Both the position numbers and the translations under genes were made by a program. A stretch of DNA of 64,000 nt from Parus major (taxonomy: Eukaryota > Chordata > Aves > Passeriformes > Paridae): assembly GCF_001522545.3 (NCBI RefSeq), contig NC_031774.1:23035884-23099883 (forward strand), read 5' to 3'. Each line of letters opens with the position of its first letter. Position 1 is the stretch's first letter. Shown here in pieces: positions 1 to 11,900 of the stretch. The notes under the pieces were generated by a model. It ran no database searches, was not told the DNA's origin, and saw nothing but the letters and a program-made list of their open reading frames with translations.

Positions 1-270
1 GGGGCAGCGGCTTCGGCCCGGCCCCCCGGAGCGGCACCGAGTTAGCCGGCAGTGGCGACCCCGCCACCCTTCGCCGCAGAGGGGCAGCGGCATCGACAGG
101 GGGAAGCTGGGGAGTGCTCGGAGTCCTTGTCTAGGCCCTTGTCTAGCCCCTGCCCGCCTCCACCGCCCCTAGCCCTGCCGGCCTGCCCGGCCGCCTGCGT
201 GAGCAACGCCTCCGGCTCCCCGGGAGCGAGAGGCGGCTGCGAGGGCCGCGCTGGCCTGAAACGCTCGATC
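1..270. promoter_or_regulatory. CpG-rich block at left window edge, possible CpG-island promoter
   Basis: This stretch is strongly GC-rich with many CpG dinucleotides, then drops abruptly to AT-rich sequence after about 280. A donor-like GTGAGC lies near 199 on the plus strand. It looks like a CpG-island promoter or the 5' part of a young cDNA-like copy. In mammals the gene next to PACSIN3 on this side is DDB2, transcribed away from it, so the block could be that gene's promoter. I saw no DDB2 coding exon, so the assignment is open. Confidence 0.45.
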
Positions 271-279
271 CGGCTGTGT

Positions 280-760
280 CTGCCTGTTGTTTATTTAGTG
301 CAGCATGTAAAATCATACGCCCCTCGTTAGTTTCTAGAACATCAAATTGTCCTATCAAAGCTGTTTGGTAAGGGCCCCAAACATGGCAACAACAACAAAA
401 CCAAAAAAAACCACACCACCATTTCCATGAGGAAATGTACCTGGTGTTGGAACACAACATCAACAACAGCATCAACAACAAAAGGCGCTTCAACAGCTGA
501 TAACAAAGTCTCGTGGAGAGTAGCTCAGAGAGCACCAGATCCTACATGACGAAGCTGACAAGAATGGGGAAGGAAGAGTCTAGCAACACAGAGGGAGGTA
601 CCAGCACTCCCCCTTCACCTGCAAAGGAAGCTGCTGTCCGCCGGCCATGTTGTGTGGGGAACCTTATCCCTCATCTCTGGAGCAGTAAGGTCGCCTGCTG
701 CAGGCCTACCAGTAACTATGATGAGCAATTAAGGTACAGTCATCCACACAGGTGGCTATG
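280..760 (+). other. unidentified cDNA-like stretch following the CpG-rich block
   Basis: This segment follows the CpG-rich block without a clear splice acceptor. It contains CAA/ACA-rich tracts around 385-480 and a plus-strand open frame at 513-761 with a Ser/Thr/Pro-rich start. Reading further upstream meets stops, and no frame is recognisable as a known protein. It may be an untranslated exon, a decayed retrocopy or non-coding DNA. A donor-like AAG/GTACAG lies near 732. I do not assign a product. Confidence 0.25.
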
Positions 761-1187
761 AACACAGGTTCTAAAATAGCTGTTCACAGCCGTGCCTTCT
801 CTAGGGTGCTACTATTTTTTGTGCTATAAACTACAGTTACCTATGGATTTTCTACCATACTAGAAAATGCACAGAAAAACTCCCCAGAAAAAAGACAAAT
901 ACTTAGTCTCTGTGCTTTTTCCCTGAAAAGTAACAAAATTGTATTAGTTGCTGTATCAGAATGCCATACACAAAAATGACAACCACTATTACAATCTGGT
1001 TTTGGATATATACATCAACCCAATTAGTAAGTCTTGAAGTCTCATCAGGCACTTTTGTAATACACAGCACTTGTCTTAGAACTGTACCCATTAACAAAAC
1101 ACATTGTAACCTACACACTTCCATCTTGAAACTATCACAGTTAGCATTTTTTAGAAATGGAATTGAATAGAAAAGAGTAGAAAAGGC

Positions 1188-1640
1188 TATTTCCCATGGA
1201 AAGGACCTACAGTGAACATTTAGTCCAACTGCCTGGCCAGTTCAGGACTGATCTAATTAAAGCCTGGTATTAAGGGCATTGTCCAAATGCCTCTTAAAAA
1301 CTGACAGCTTGGGCCATTGGCCACCTCTCTAAGAAGATTGTTCCACTGTTTGACCACTCTCTCTGTAAAGAAATGCTTCCTAACATCCAGTCTAAGCCTC
1401 CGCTGGTGCAGCTTCAAACCACTCCCATGCATGCTATTACTGGATCCCAGGAGAAGACATCACACCTCCCTCCTCACCTCCCCTTTTCAGGAAGCTGTAG
1501 TCAGCCATGAGGTCACCCCTCAGCCTCCTCCAACTTAGACAAGCCAAACTCTGGACAGCCAAGGACTTCAGCATCATTCTTATATTTTGAGTCCCAGAAC
1601 TTCACACAGTACTAAAGATGAGGCCACATGCTAAACAGAG
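1188..1640 (-). mobile_element. CR1 LINE fragment, 3' part, antisense
   Basis: Read on the minus strand this matches the 3' region of avian CR1 elements: the stretch equivalent to the common phrase about vector-like text 'tgtccagttctggg' near 1,600, the block that follows it, and the region near the 3' end around 1,200-1,240 with the 'ttggacta' type motif. It is diverged and has no intact frame. It is a 5'-truncated, dead retrotransposon copy. Confidence 0.8.
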
Positions 1641-1649
1641 TGTTTGTGT

Positions 1650-3470
1650 CAATGACTAACACCAAATTTGATTTCTCTCTAGACAATCAGAAGATATTTT
1701 TGTAATTATTATCCATGAAGGGCAAGAACAGCAGACAGTACACAATTCATGCAGAGAAAAAATGCCAATGGCCTGATGTCCCACAGCTCAGTGGGATAGT
1801 ACTCTGAGCAAGTCAGAGAAAGACTATTTTAAGAATAATTTGAGAAAACATTCTTTCATATTTTTACAGTCTCACACTCTTCTAACTGCAGTATGCAACA
1901 AAGTCAGAGGAGTAGAATTCTGCATGGGAAGGATATAAGGCTTATTTTTAGGATGCCTTTTCTCAGATGTACAATTATGTTGAAGATCTGCCTCAGTTAT
2001 GGGACATAGTTCTCTCCCACAGAACCAAGTTGTCTTGTCACTGGGTCTGGTAAAGCTAAGATCAGCTTCATGGTATTAGTAATACCATTAGGTGTTCTGC
2101 CTCCTTGTTGCCAGGGTCTTTGTCCAAAGCATGAATATTTTTAGCTACTTTAGTCTCACTACTGATGTATATATCATTAGAGCAACTAGACTTTTCCATG
2201 CATATTAAAACAAGCCTATATTCCATGAAAAAGTAAAACAAAATATAAAATCCTAGACATGAAGGAGTAAATATCATGCTATCTTACCTCCTTCTTTCCC
2301 ATGACGATTGCTAAGCTGCCCGTACCAGGAAAATAAACAAAAAGATCACTATCATTATATCCTCATTTACCCAAGCACCCTATCTTCCCCAAGTCATTCC
2401 AGCCTTGGAGGTCAGGATTGCAAGTGTGTTGGTTTTGCACAACCCACCACAAACAGCTATGCTATTTAGTACTCTCACCTTGCAATGAGTATTGGTGGTG
2501 GCCAGGTCCCACATGAATAGCATCTGTCTTAGGCAGCCTATCTTAGATGCACATGGAATATCAATATAGAAATTGTCATGAAAACAACATAGGGCAAACA
2601 CTGGATATAGACTATTAAGGGATGACAGGTGTCTGCCTTTTCTGACCTTTAGTAATGTACATTAATTTGATAATGGAAACCAAAAACTCAGAACTTAATT
2701 GAATTAGGAAGTATCTATGCAAAAAAGTTGGGTTCAGTTTTGTTTCAGTAAAAGACAAAGTTGTTGCTTATACTCTCAACTGTGATTAACTTTGAGGACA
2801 AGATAAGCATGTTTCCTCATTTTTTAAGAGATACTCATGATGACAGCATAGGCAATGACCTGTCATGGGTGTCCACATTCCAGGGACCCCATGCTGGTAA
2901 AACTGAACAGAGGATTAGTCTCAGAAGAAATTAAGCAGAATGGTTTCTGATGTCCACTTTCTGACACAGCATTTCACTGTATGTGAAGGGCATCAGCAGA
3001 GTTATTTTTCTGGCTCTTATCAAATCTAGTGCACTTGTAAAGAAAGGCAAAACACTCAAATACTGCTCTAGAGAAGAAGATCTATGGCATGCTCTTTCTT
3101 CCTTCTGCAAGGCTCTCAGTCTTTCCTTTTACCAGCAATTGAATAAACATCACTGCAAACCCACAGCTGGTTCTTGGAATTGTGTCCCAAGTCAATGGGA
3201 AGAAGTCAAGAGGAGGCAGGCCAGCAAGATCTCCTAGTGTTCCTTGTACAAACGCTGCCCCGGGGGAAATTGCACTTGGGGCCTGGCGTTACAAAAAGAA
3301 ACGCTGGCAGGCAAACTCCCTGGCATTTAGAAAACAGACGGTGTCATCTGAAAGGCTCTGAGGACTTAAAGATGAAGTCCGAATTATTCAGATAGAGGTT
3401 TTCAGAGGATTAGACGAGTGATTGAAAACAGCAGGATCGGGCTGAAAGAATGATGCCAAGGCGAACTGAG
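1650..3470. other. AT-rich intergenic sequence without recognisable genes
   Basis: Only short open frames occur on either strand and none reads as a known protein. I see no RNA gene or clear repeat. DDB2, which might be expected upstream of PACSIN3 by synteny, is not visible here. Confidence 0.6.
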
Positions 3471-3479
3471 GTGATGCCA

Positions 3480-5030
3480 CCCTCTAAGCCCAGGGAGAGT
3501 GACCCATGCCACTCTTACTAGGGAGACCACAGCACTTCACTTGGGTGGGAGCCGGCCATGGGGAGCCTCCTGCTCCAACACACCTGGACGGCTCCGGGCC
3601 CTGCAGGTCAGCTGGCCGGTACAGCACAGAGATGAACGAACTCACGGACAGGAGCCGAAACTCAGGGCTAGGCCGAGCGGGCAGCTCTTTCCAGGGCTGC
3701 CTCCCTCCCGCCCCCGCCACGAGGGGGATCCCGGCCAGGCCGACTTCCCTCAGTCCCCTCCTCATCCCGCGGCTCCAGGCCCACCCCGGTGTGGAGGTGG
3801 AGGGGGACGACGACGAGAGCCGGAGCTGCCCTCCCGGCACCCTCCTCCGACCCCACCTGCCTGGGCAGAGCCCGCTCCCGTTAATAGGATCAAGGGCCGG
3901 GCGGCGGGGGCGGGGAGGCGGGAGCCGTGCCGAAGCTGCCCCGCCGCTACCATCGGAACACCCCGAGCCCGGGCCCGCCCCACGGGAGCTGCTGTAGGCG
4001 GGGTGGGACCCTCCAGTCCCGAGGCTGAAATAGGGGGAGGGCTCAACCCGCGCCTCCCCCAGGTGGCCGCTGCCCGCCGACCGTCCCGCCGCGCCGCCTG
4101 CGAGGTAAGCGGTGGGGTCACCCCTGCGGGCTTCGCTACCCCGGGCACGGCGCCTTTCGGATCTGTGCTCCGTGGGGTGCTGGGGGTCCTGGCAGCAGAA
4201 CCCATCCTGGTCCCGGCGCCGCCTTCCCGCGGCGGGCAGCGTGTCTCGGGACGCGCTGGCAGTTGTGAGGGAAAACTTTCCTCATGGAAAGGGGGCGGGT
4301 GGGGGAGGCGGTACCCGGCTGGGCGCTGGCTGTGGGCAGGAGGGGACTGGGAGGCGGCTCGGCGCGGTTCGTCTGGAGGCGCAGCGGAGACCCCCGGTAG
4401 GTGCGGGAGCGGCGGCGTGCGGGGCTGGGAAGGGCAGCGGTCCCGGCGGGTTGTTCGTGAGGGGCTGGAGAAGCTCTCGCCGGAGCTTCGCTCTCTGCGT
4501 CTCTAAGCTTCAGTGGGTGCCCCACCGCCGGCCTCTCGGGGCCGGCCCGCTGCCGCCGCCCCGTCACTGGGGGCTGCCGAAGCTCCCTCTCCCTCCCTCC
4601 GGAGCCCGCGCCTCCGCTCTGCCGCGGGGACAGGGGCCTCTTTGTCCTGGATCCGCGCAGAGCCGCTTCCCACTCTGAAACCGGAGCCGCGGGCGCTCGC
4701 AGCGCTGTGGAGAGTGGGGATAAAGCGGCTCCCAGGACCCCCTGGGGGAAGGGGCCGCGCCGGGGCCCATGCTCGCGGGACTGCAGTCTCTTGTCTCGGG
4801 CGTCCGTGTTGCCGGTCTGTGAGCCGGAATCCGGGCAGCTGGATGGAGAAGTTCGGCAGATGGGACAGTTCTGTCCTTGTTCGTCAGCTTCCTCTCTTCT
4901 GGCTACCGACAGCAGGGAGGGCGAGGGCGAGGGGCATGCACCAGGGGTGCTGCCTGCGGCCGTGTCACCGGGCCCCTGGCAGGCTGCTGGGGTTACCGTG
5001 CCCTCTCCAGCCTAGGGCAGGAGAAAGCTG
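3480..5030 (+). promoter_or_regulatory. CpG island, probable PACSIN3 promoter and first exon
   Basis: About 1.5 kb of GC- and CpG-dense sequence with GC-box-like runs (for example near 4,290). A good donor, CGAG/GTAAGC, at 4,104/4,105 is consistent with a non-coding first exon on the plus strand ending at 4,104. The next plus-strand exon with matching structure is at 17,764. Long open frames here are a by-product of high GC and are not supported as genes. The exact transcription start cannot be read from the sequence. Confidence 0.65.
4010..4104 (+). other. PACSIN3: candidate non-coding first exon of PACSIN3
   Basis: Only the 3' boundary is supported: CGAG at 4,101-4,104 followed by GTAAGC. 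The left boundary given is a placeholder, since no TATA box or initiator decides the start. Joining to the acceptor at 17,763 would give a 5' UTR exon followed by an exon that holds the start codon, a normal arrangement for this gene family. Confidence 0.4.
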
Positions 5031-6362
5031 ATAAACAAGGGAGGGTGTTAATGGGCCTGAATATCCAGTGCTTGAGAAGACAGTCTGATTTGTCACTGGG
5101 CACGGGAGGGGAGGGTTCCATGATCTCTGCAAAGCTATCGATAAGTGAAGCTAGCGTGGCCCAAACGCATTAACCTGTTCCACCACTTTCTGTGCCAACT
5201 ATGTGTTGTTCTTTGCTTGCTTCAGTTCTTCAGGCATGCAAGAAGGCTCAGGGCTTGGTGGGGCGGGGGATGTTAACTGACCACTGCCAGACCCTTGTTC
5301 CTGGCCCTAGGAAATAGTCTGGCCTTTTTGTTCACTCTCTGACCTTCCTTGTAAAACTGATGCTCCCTACTTCCTGAAACTGGAAATGAACTTCCCTTCA
5401 AATCAACTGCCGGTCTAATTCACACACAGGAATTTCTGATAGGATGGTAATTGATTGCAGTACAGAACCCAAGCAGAGCCTCCCACTCCACCCTGGAATC
5501 GAAGTGTCAGTAAGAAGTCACTAAGCCTTACAGTGGGTGACTCAAGTCATTCTTGGGAAGGAATGAGAGCAGAATGCACAACTGCAGTGTGTGGGCTAAA
5601 ATGACAGGGTCCAGATACTCCTTGCTCCAGGTGTGAGCTGGTCTCTGGGTGGAGTAAAAGTGGAGCTTCTCCCCATGAGTTGCATAACTGGGCACATTCT
5701 TTCATGCAAAGATTCACCTTTCCCTGAAGTCCACAATCTGCTTTGTGTGAGATGGAGTCTGCTTTGATAGTGTTTTGTGTAATTAATGGTATTTATCTAG
5801 AAGTTCCCCAAAATATTTACTAGATTGTCCTTTGAGTTGCAGCTTGGAACTCAGCAGAATGAATGTGTGAGCTCAATCAGCTGCCTGCAGCCTTCCCTAT
5901 TCTGTGCCTGGTCTATTGTATTGCTTTAATGGCTTTTTAAATTTTTTTCTTCTGACCTGTGTGTTTGAGCTTCTCTGGCTTGCCTGCACTTGTTCAAGTG
6001 AAGACTGTCTCCTTCTCAGGCTGTATAAAGCAGTAACTTCAGTGTGTCACCTGTGTACAGGGTTGAGAACAATTGCCCGTCTGGAACTCTATTATCAAAT
6101 GTCAACAAGTGAATAGGCTTGTGTGTGACTGGACTATGCCAAAATGCTGGAGCTCACTGGCAGACCCTGTGTGTAACCAAGTCATAAAAGCCTGAAAATT
6201 TTATGGACCCAAATTAATTTCTTCACAGGATAGTGACTGCTTTTAGTTATTTTAGATTTTTGTGGATTGTACAGGACCTAGCCTGAACCTTCTGGGCTTT
6301 CCCCAGATGATCATGAATTTCCAACAAAAAGAAAAATATATATCAGAAAATTAATATATATT

Positions 6363-6403
6363 TACATACATACATGCTTTTATATATATAATGTATGTAT
6401 GTA
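6363..6403. repeat. 13-bp perfect inverted repeat in an AT-rich tract
   Basis: The arm at 6,363-6,375 (TACATACATACAT) is exactly complementary to the arm at 6,391-6,403, with a 15-base loop rich in TA. The surroundings are TATA-type simple sequence, so it probably arose from microsatellite slippage and not as a functional hairpin. Confidence 0.8.
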
Positions 6404-8584
6404 CAAGATCAGTAATACAATAATGGGACTATTTAAGAAATGCAAAGCTGTAAGAATGCCTTCACTACCACATCAGGGTGATGTGAGCTTCTGTCAGAAT
6501 TCATGATATCAGCAAGCATGGCAAACACTGAATATTCTTTATTCTGGCCATCTCAAGGGCTGGAGATGATTCAGTTGTTGTTTGAACCATTTGGTCTATG
6601 TCATGGCTGACATCCAGGGATTGAACTGGGGACCTCAAAAGCTAAAAGTGTCTGCTTGTAGCCCGAGTGGAAAAAGCTATACTCTCGATCAGAGAGCATT
6701 AATAAACTGCCTCTATTTTTGCCATCAGCTGATCAGTGATCTGTGAATTTGGGCTGCTCTTGAGAGTTCATGGGGAAATGTCTAAACAATAGGAGAGCTG
6801 TTTAAGCCCTTTAAGGAGTCTTATCTTTTTAAAACACACTTTGTGATCAGGCAAGCTGTTTTATCACTAGTTATTCAGTGTGATGGGTGTAGAGGGTACT
6901 CTGTGAGAGGCAACTGTGACAGATAGATTAAAAAAAGCCTTAATATTTTACTCTAAGACTTTAGTGGATGGGTCAGAAAACAGTGACTATTGTATGTGGA
7001 AATTTTTACGAAGAATTTAGGATTTTGCTCTTTGACAAATTGCAAAAGAACTTGGCATCCTTGGAGCAGTTAAGAAGCTGTTCAAGTGGTAGCTTTTTGC
7101 CACTACCTTGCAGCATGGTGATCCCTGTAATTTAACATCAAAATGCACTCTGACTGGGCACAAGTTTTTCCAGCAGCACAAAGGAAAATGTCAGTGCAAA
7201 GAACCTGGTGCATCCTCTGCTGTAATCATCCAGCTTTGTTTCAGTGACTGGTACATTAATCTCAAGTTCCTTCATGCTGAAATGTGGGCTGAAGCTGGGC
7301 ACTTCTATAAGGCAGTAAATGTGACTGGCATCCTAATCACATTGAGCCTTCACTGGTTTCTCCTTGCTGTGAACAGGACGATGGGAATGAGTCTTTCAGA
7401 CTTGGAATAGTTGGAATTCGTGTGTTAAATCTAGTGATTGTCAGTGGGCACTGTCGTTTGTTGAAAAGGCATGTGAGGGATCTCCATGGTACCGGGGGCC
7501 TGGATCCAGAGGCATTAGGTTTGTGGGGGATTTTATGCTCTCTTAATAGGTGCCTGTGGTAGGACTCTATTTATTGCAGCTAAGTTTTTCCAGGCTAGAG
7601 GAGTTAAAATTGCTGCAGGCAACCCAAAAGTAACAGTGCTAGCAACTCTTCATCCTCCTCAGTCCTGTCCCTACTGGGAGCTTGACCAAGCTATGTCTCT
7701 CCTGCTTGCAGGAAGATACGATACTTGCCTTCTGGGTTCTCAGGGATGTAGTCAGTCCCTTCAGTCACCTACAGGTGATTTTCTGTTGGTAGTAACTTCC
7801 TGCCATCCCTCAGTACAGTACCCCTGCTGCCAGGCCAAACCTCTCCCCCTCCTGAGGGTGCTGAGCTGCACCAGCTGCGGTACTGAAGTGCAGAGCTCTG
7901 AACTAGCCTTGCTACCTTTTCTGACAAGGGTAAGAAGCTTCCATGGAGGTTTGGGAGAAGATGTAACATATTTCACTTCTTGAATGATTACAGGTATTTA
8001 TTTCTGCTTCTTGATGTTTTCAATCAGCTCTGCCTTGTATGAGGATGGGTGAGCTGTGGTAACCCATGTGAAAGCTTGCTGTTGACTCCAGCAGCTTCTA
8101 CTCAATGCAAGCAAACAGCTAGGGTTTTGAGCTGCTTCAGGAAGCATTGCAGGGAAGTAAAGCCCACTGGATTGCTTTGCTGTGCTTCTGGTTTTTTTAA
8201 AAAGCCTTCCAGTGTTCCTTCCTCACATGTCAGGTGGAATTCTGAGGACCAGAAACTGAAATCATTCCTTTGGGCAGTGGACTGAGAAAGTAAATGACAT
8301 TCCAGTGATGCTGAACATTAAAATCTATCCTGTCACGTGTGCACTTTGGGCTCATTGCCCCATTTGCCCTCTGTTCTCCTGAAATATTTTGAATAACATT
8401 TGGAATATTAAGTGTTAATAGTCCTGTTTTTCAGCCTGAGATTCAAAAAATTATTTTAAGAGGCACTACTGATACTAAGGAGCGGTTTCTGTGCAGATAC
8501 TATGAAAGTAGATAAAAGTTGTTCCACAACATGCAGGGCAATGAACTTCAAGAAGAATGTGTGAAGTATTCATGGCCTTTCAGT

Positions 8585-8915
8585 AGAAGAATTTCAGCCT
8601 TTCAGTACTTAAAAGGAACTTATAAAAAAGAGGGAGAGCAACTTTTTGCATGGGCAGATGGTGATCAGACAAAGGTGAATGCTTTTAAACTAGAGGAGAG
8701 ATTTAGATGTTATGAAGAAATTCTTTACTCAGAGGGTTGCTAGAACAGGTTGCCCAGAGAAGTTGTGGATGCCCCATCCCTGGTAGTGTTCAGGGCCAGG
8801 TTGGATGGAGTTTTGAACAACCTGGTCTAGTGGGTGGCATCCAAGCCCATGGACATGGAACTAAATGATCTTTCTGTTCCCTTCCAACCTAAACCATTCT
8901 ATGATTCAATGAAGT
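8585..8915 (+). mobile_element. CR1 LINE fragment, 3' end, sense
   Basis: The sequence follows the 3' region of avian CR1: a 'tttcagtactt' block near 8,600, the 'aggttgcccagag' block near 8,748, and the typical 3' end with TTCTATGATTC near 8,900. It lies in PACSIN3 intron 1 in the same orientation as the gene. It is truncated at its 5' side and carries no intact frame. Confidence 0.85.
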
Positions 8916-11900
8916 ATGAATTTCCACAGTGCATGCCAGTTGCTAATGGCTTTCCTACTTCAACCTGGTTACCTCTGTGTATCTCTGGGAAATCTGTTGG
9001 AAAGGTGTATGAATATGTTTAGAAGTGGAATACCTCCAAAGTGGCTGATCTGCCAAACACTTCTTGAACCAGGAGATGTTATGAACGGAATACAAGTTCT
9101 CTCCAGTCCACAGAGCAAATGATGCTTTCTTTTCACATGTTTGGTTCCATAAAAGACTATGCAAAATGACTCTGTGTAACAGTTACTCTACAGTCCTTCC
9201 ATTTCATATGGTGTTGAAATCTGCCTTAAGTTGCAGTTGTTTTTATGCTCTTTAGATTTTCCTGCAGAATAAACTCTGTTAACAAAAGGTGAAAAAAGAG
9301 CCTTGCTGTCAAGTGGAGGAACTGGTCACACCTGGAACAGAAGTAATGGGTGTGATGCATTAACCTCATTCTTCTTTACCATAAGAGATGCCCTAGCACT
9401 CAATCTTATCTTATTCAGCTCTCAGTTCAAGGAGTTGGTTGTACTCCCTTCTGCAGACTGTTTGGGACTCAAAACTCTGCAGGGAACTGGATGAACTTCA
9501 AAAATGCCTAGAGGATGATCTTTCATGTTTTTGTCTCCATTATATGAATATTTGGAAGGAAAGTATTCACATAATAAGCAGTTTTAATAAATCAGATTTT
9601 ACCATGTAAAACCAGAAATCTATTTGATGCAACCATAGATAAAGAAATGCAGTACTTTGAAATAATTTGCCGTAAGATTGCCACACACTTGGTCTGAAGG
9701 ACAAATTTCTTGTCAACTCTTATCTCCCATTCCCCTTCCTCAAAAAGCAGCCAGTGGAAAAGACAACTATAGTTAAAGGAAACCCAGAAGTTGCAGAACT
9801 GTGGATGAGTTAAAAACTCACTGTGGCTTCCAAGTGGGAGAAGGGAGCAGAGAAGGCTGGACACTTCTGACTGCTGTGCAGTCTAGTGAAGCAAGAAACC
9901 ATCAGAAGCTCAGTGTTAGAATGGAGCTAACTGGCTTGTGTTTCCCACAAAGGTTGTTTGATTGCATTGACTACAGTCTGCTTCCTTAGGACTTCCTAGT
10001 GGATTCATGTAAACTTGTTCCCTGCTCTTGGCATTGCAAGGTGATTCAATCACAGGAGAATATTCCAGTGGCAGGAGCTTACTGGAGTTTGCCCCCTTAC
10101 CCACTCCTCACCCACAGCCACAGGAAACATCCCTGATCACTGCTTCCCATTATTTCTGCCTTCCTTACTCAGGGTTAGATGAGTCCAGGGCATTTTATTC
10201 TGTTTGGAGCAGTGTTGTTCACATAAAGATCCAAACAAATCAAACTTCTTACTCCAAGCCTAGTTGGAGAGGGTAGACTGCTCCAACCTGCTACTACAAT
10301 AACTTACCAAGTTCCAGGCAACTGTATTAATAGGATGGACTATTGATCTTACCAGTCAATAAGTGTAAGAAAAAACATTACCACATAAGATGTAGATTAA
10401 ATCCTGGAAAATGTTTGCATTCAGTGTGGATTGAGACTGCTGAAGAGGAATGTACTAACTTTCACTAGAGCTTTAAGCACCTGTTTATTAGTGATTTAAG
10501 AAGAAAGAACTTTCAGTTGTTTGGGGTCCCATCTGATGAACAGGGAGGTGCATATATTTGCTGGCAAGCTCGGTGTTTGCTTGCAGAGACTGATGCAGCA
10601 GGGTGGGAAGTACCCTGGGAAATATCTAGCATAGAAGCAAACAAGTGAAGAGGCTGGGAAGTGGAACAGTAGGGATTACAGGTTCTCAATATCTGCCTGG
10701 GTTAAAACTTTGCCCTGAGAGAGTGGTAAGACAGAGAGTGTGAGAGGTGGAAAGTGGGCATGCTGTGACTAATGAGTGGAACAGGAATGATGCTGTTCAC
10801 AGGTCTAAGAAAGCAGCTAGGGTAGTGCTGTTCCTGGTAATTTTTATGTGTGTATGGCTTCTTACTAATTGTCTGCTGCTGCTGCTAAACACACAGACAC
10901 AAATACATGTTTAAATTATTCCAGCAACCATTTTGAATAAAAATGAACATAGCCTATTGCCCTGTTTGACTATGGTACACAGTGGTTCAGCCCCGGCTTC
11001 TTCCCTCCTTCAGCTCTGTATTTGAGATAATAATTTATTTCTTTTAATACAAAGAACAACTGGGAAAAAACTGTAGCATGTACCTTGATATCCCACTACA
11101 TTCCTTCATTAACATTGTCTCATACTGTCATGTTAACCAAAATAGATCTGTGTTCCTGTAATATTAAAGATCCTCTACATCACATTGGAAATGAAATAAT
11201 TTTTTTTTTCCTTTTCTTGGTGAAACAATTTCTTCCTGGTAAAGCTATGTCAGCCAGGAATCTTAACCCCTTGATCAGCAGCAATGTATTAGTAGCAGCC
11301 TGTCCTGTAGTCTTGGCTGCTGACAGGGAATAGCTAATAAATGTAGAAAGGATTGAGTTCTGCATGAATACTTAGACAACAGCTTGGGGTGGCACATGGA
11401 GAATGTCTGTCACCAGTACATTAGCTTGGTCTGAATATGAAGACTAAGCTAAAGAAGCTGTGGTCTGGACTGAGGGGGTCAGCCCTTCAAGTGGAACAGG
11501 ATCTTGCCTGTGTTTTAGTACTTCGGTATAATCATGAAAATTTTTGCTAGTGGACAGTCACATGATCTCTAGAGCATTATGGGCTGGGAGATGGGCTTCT
11601 GTTACAGGCTTGCACAGAGCTAAAGTGACCTCTGTGTGTAGTTACTGTTCTGCCTGCTGTCTCTCTGACCTTTCCCTGGCTGGAGAGATGAGCTGAAATC
11701 TGGCTTGAAACTGTATTAGACAGCTCTGGCAGGCTTCAGTCCTTAGGGAGAGGCTGGGAAACACTGGCTTAGTCCCTTTCCCAGTCAGGTGACTGCTGAG
11801 GGCGTGACACTGCAGTAAGATAAATACCTCTAAGGGAAGTTTTGGAGGATCTTCATGTTACTTGGCATCCTTTCTAGCAGTAGACAAGAACTGTCCCCTC

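Noticed and set aside
1..3470. DDB2, the neighbour expected from human gene order
   Set aside because: None of the minus-strand frames resembles DDB2 or any WD-repeat protein; the gene, if present, lies left of the window.
3499..4506. 335-residue plus-strand open frame in the PACSIN3 CpG island, with overlapping frames on both strands
   Set aside because: Low-complexity Gly/Arg/Pro-rich translation from GC-rich DNA, several overlapping frames are equally open, and it crosses a good splice donor. No family resemblance.
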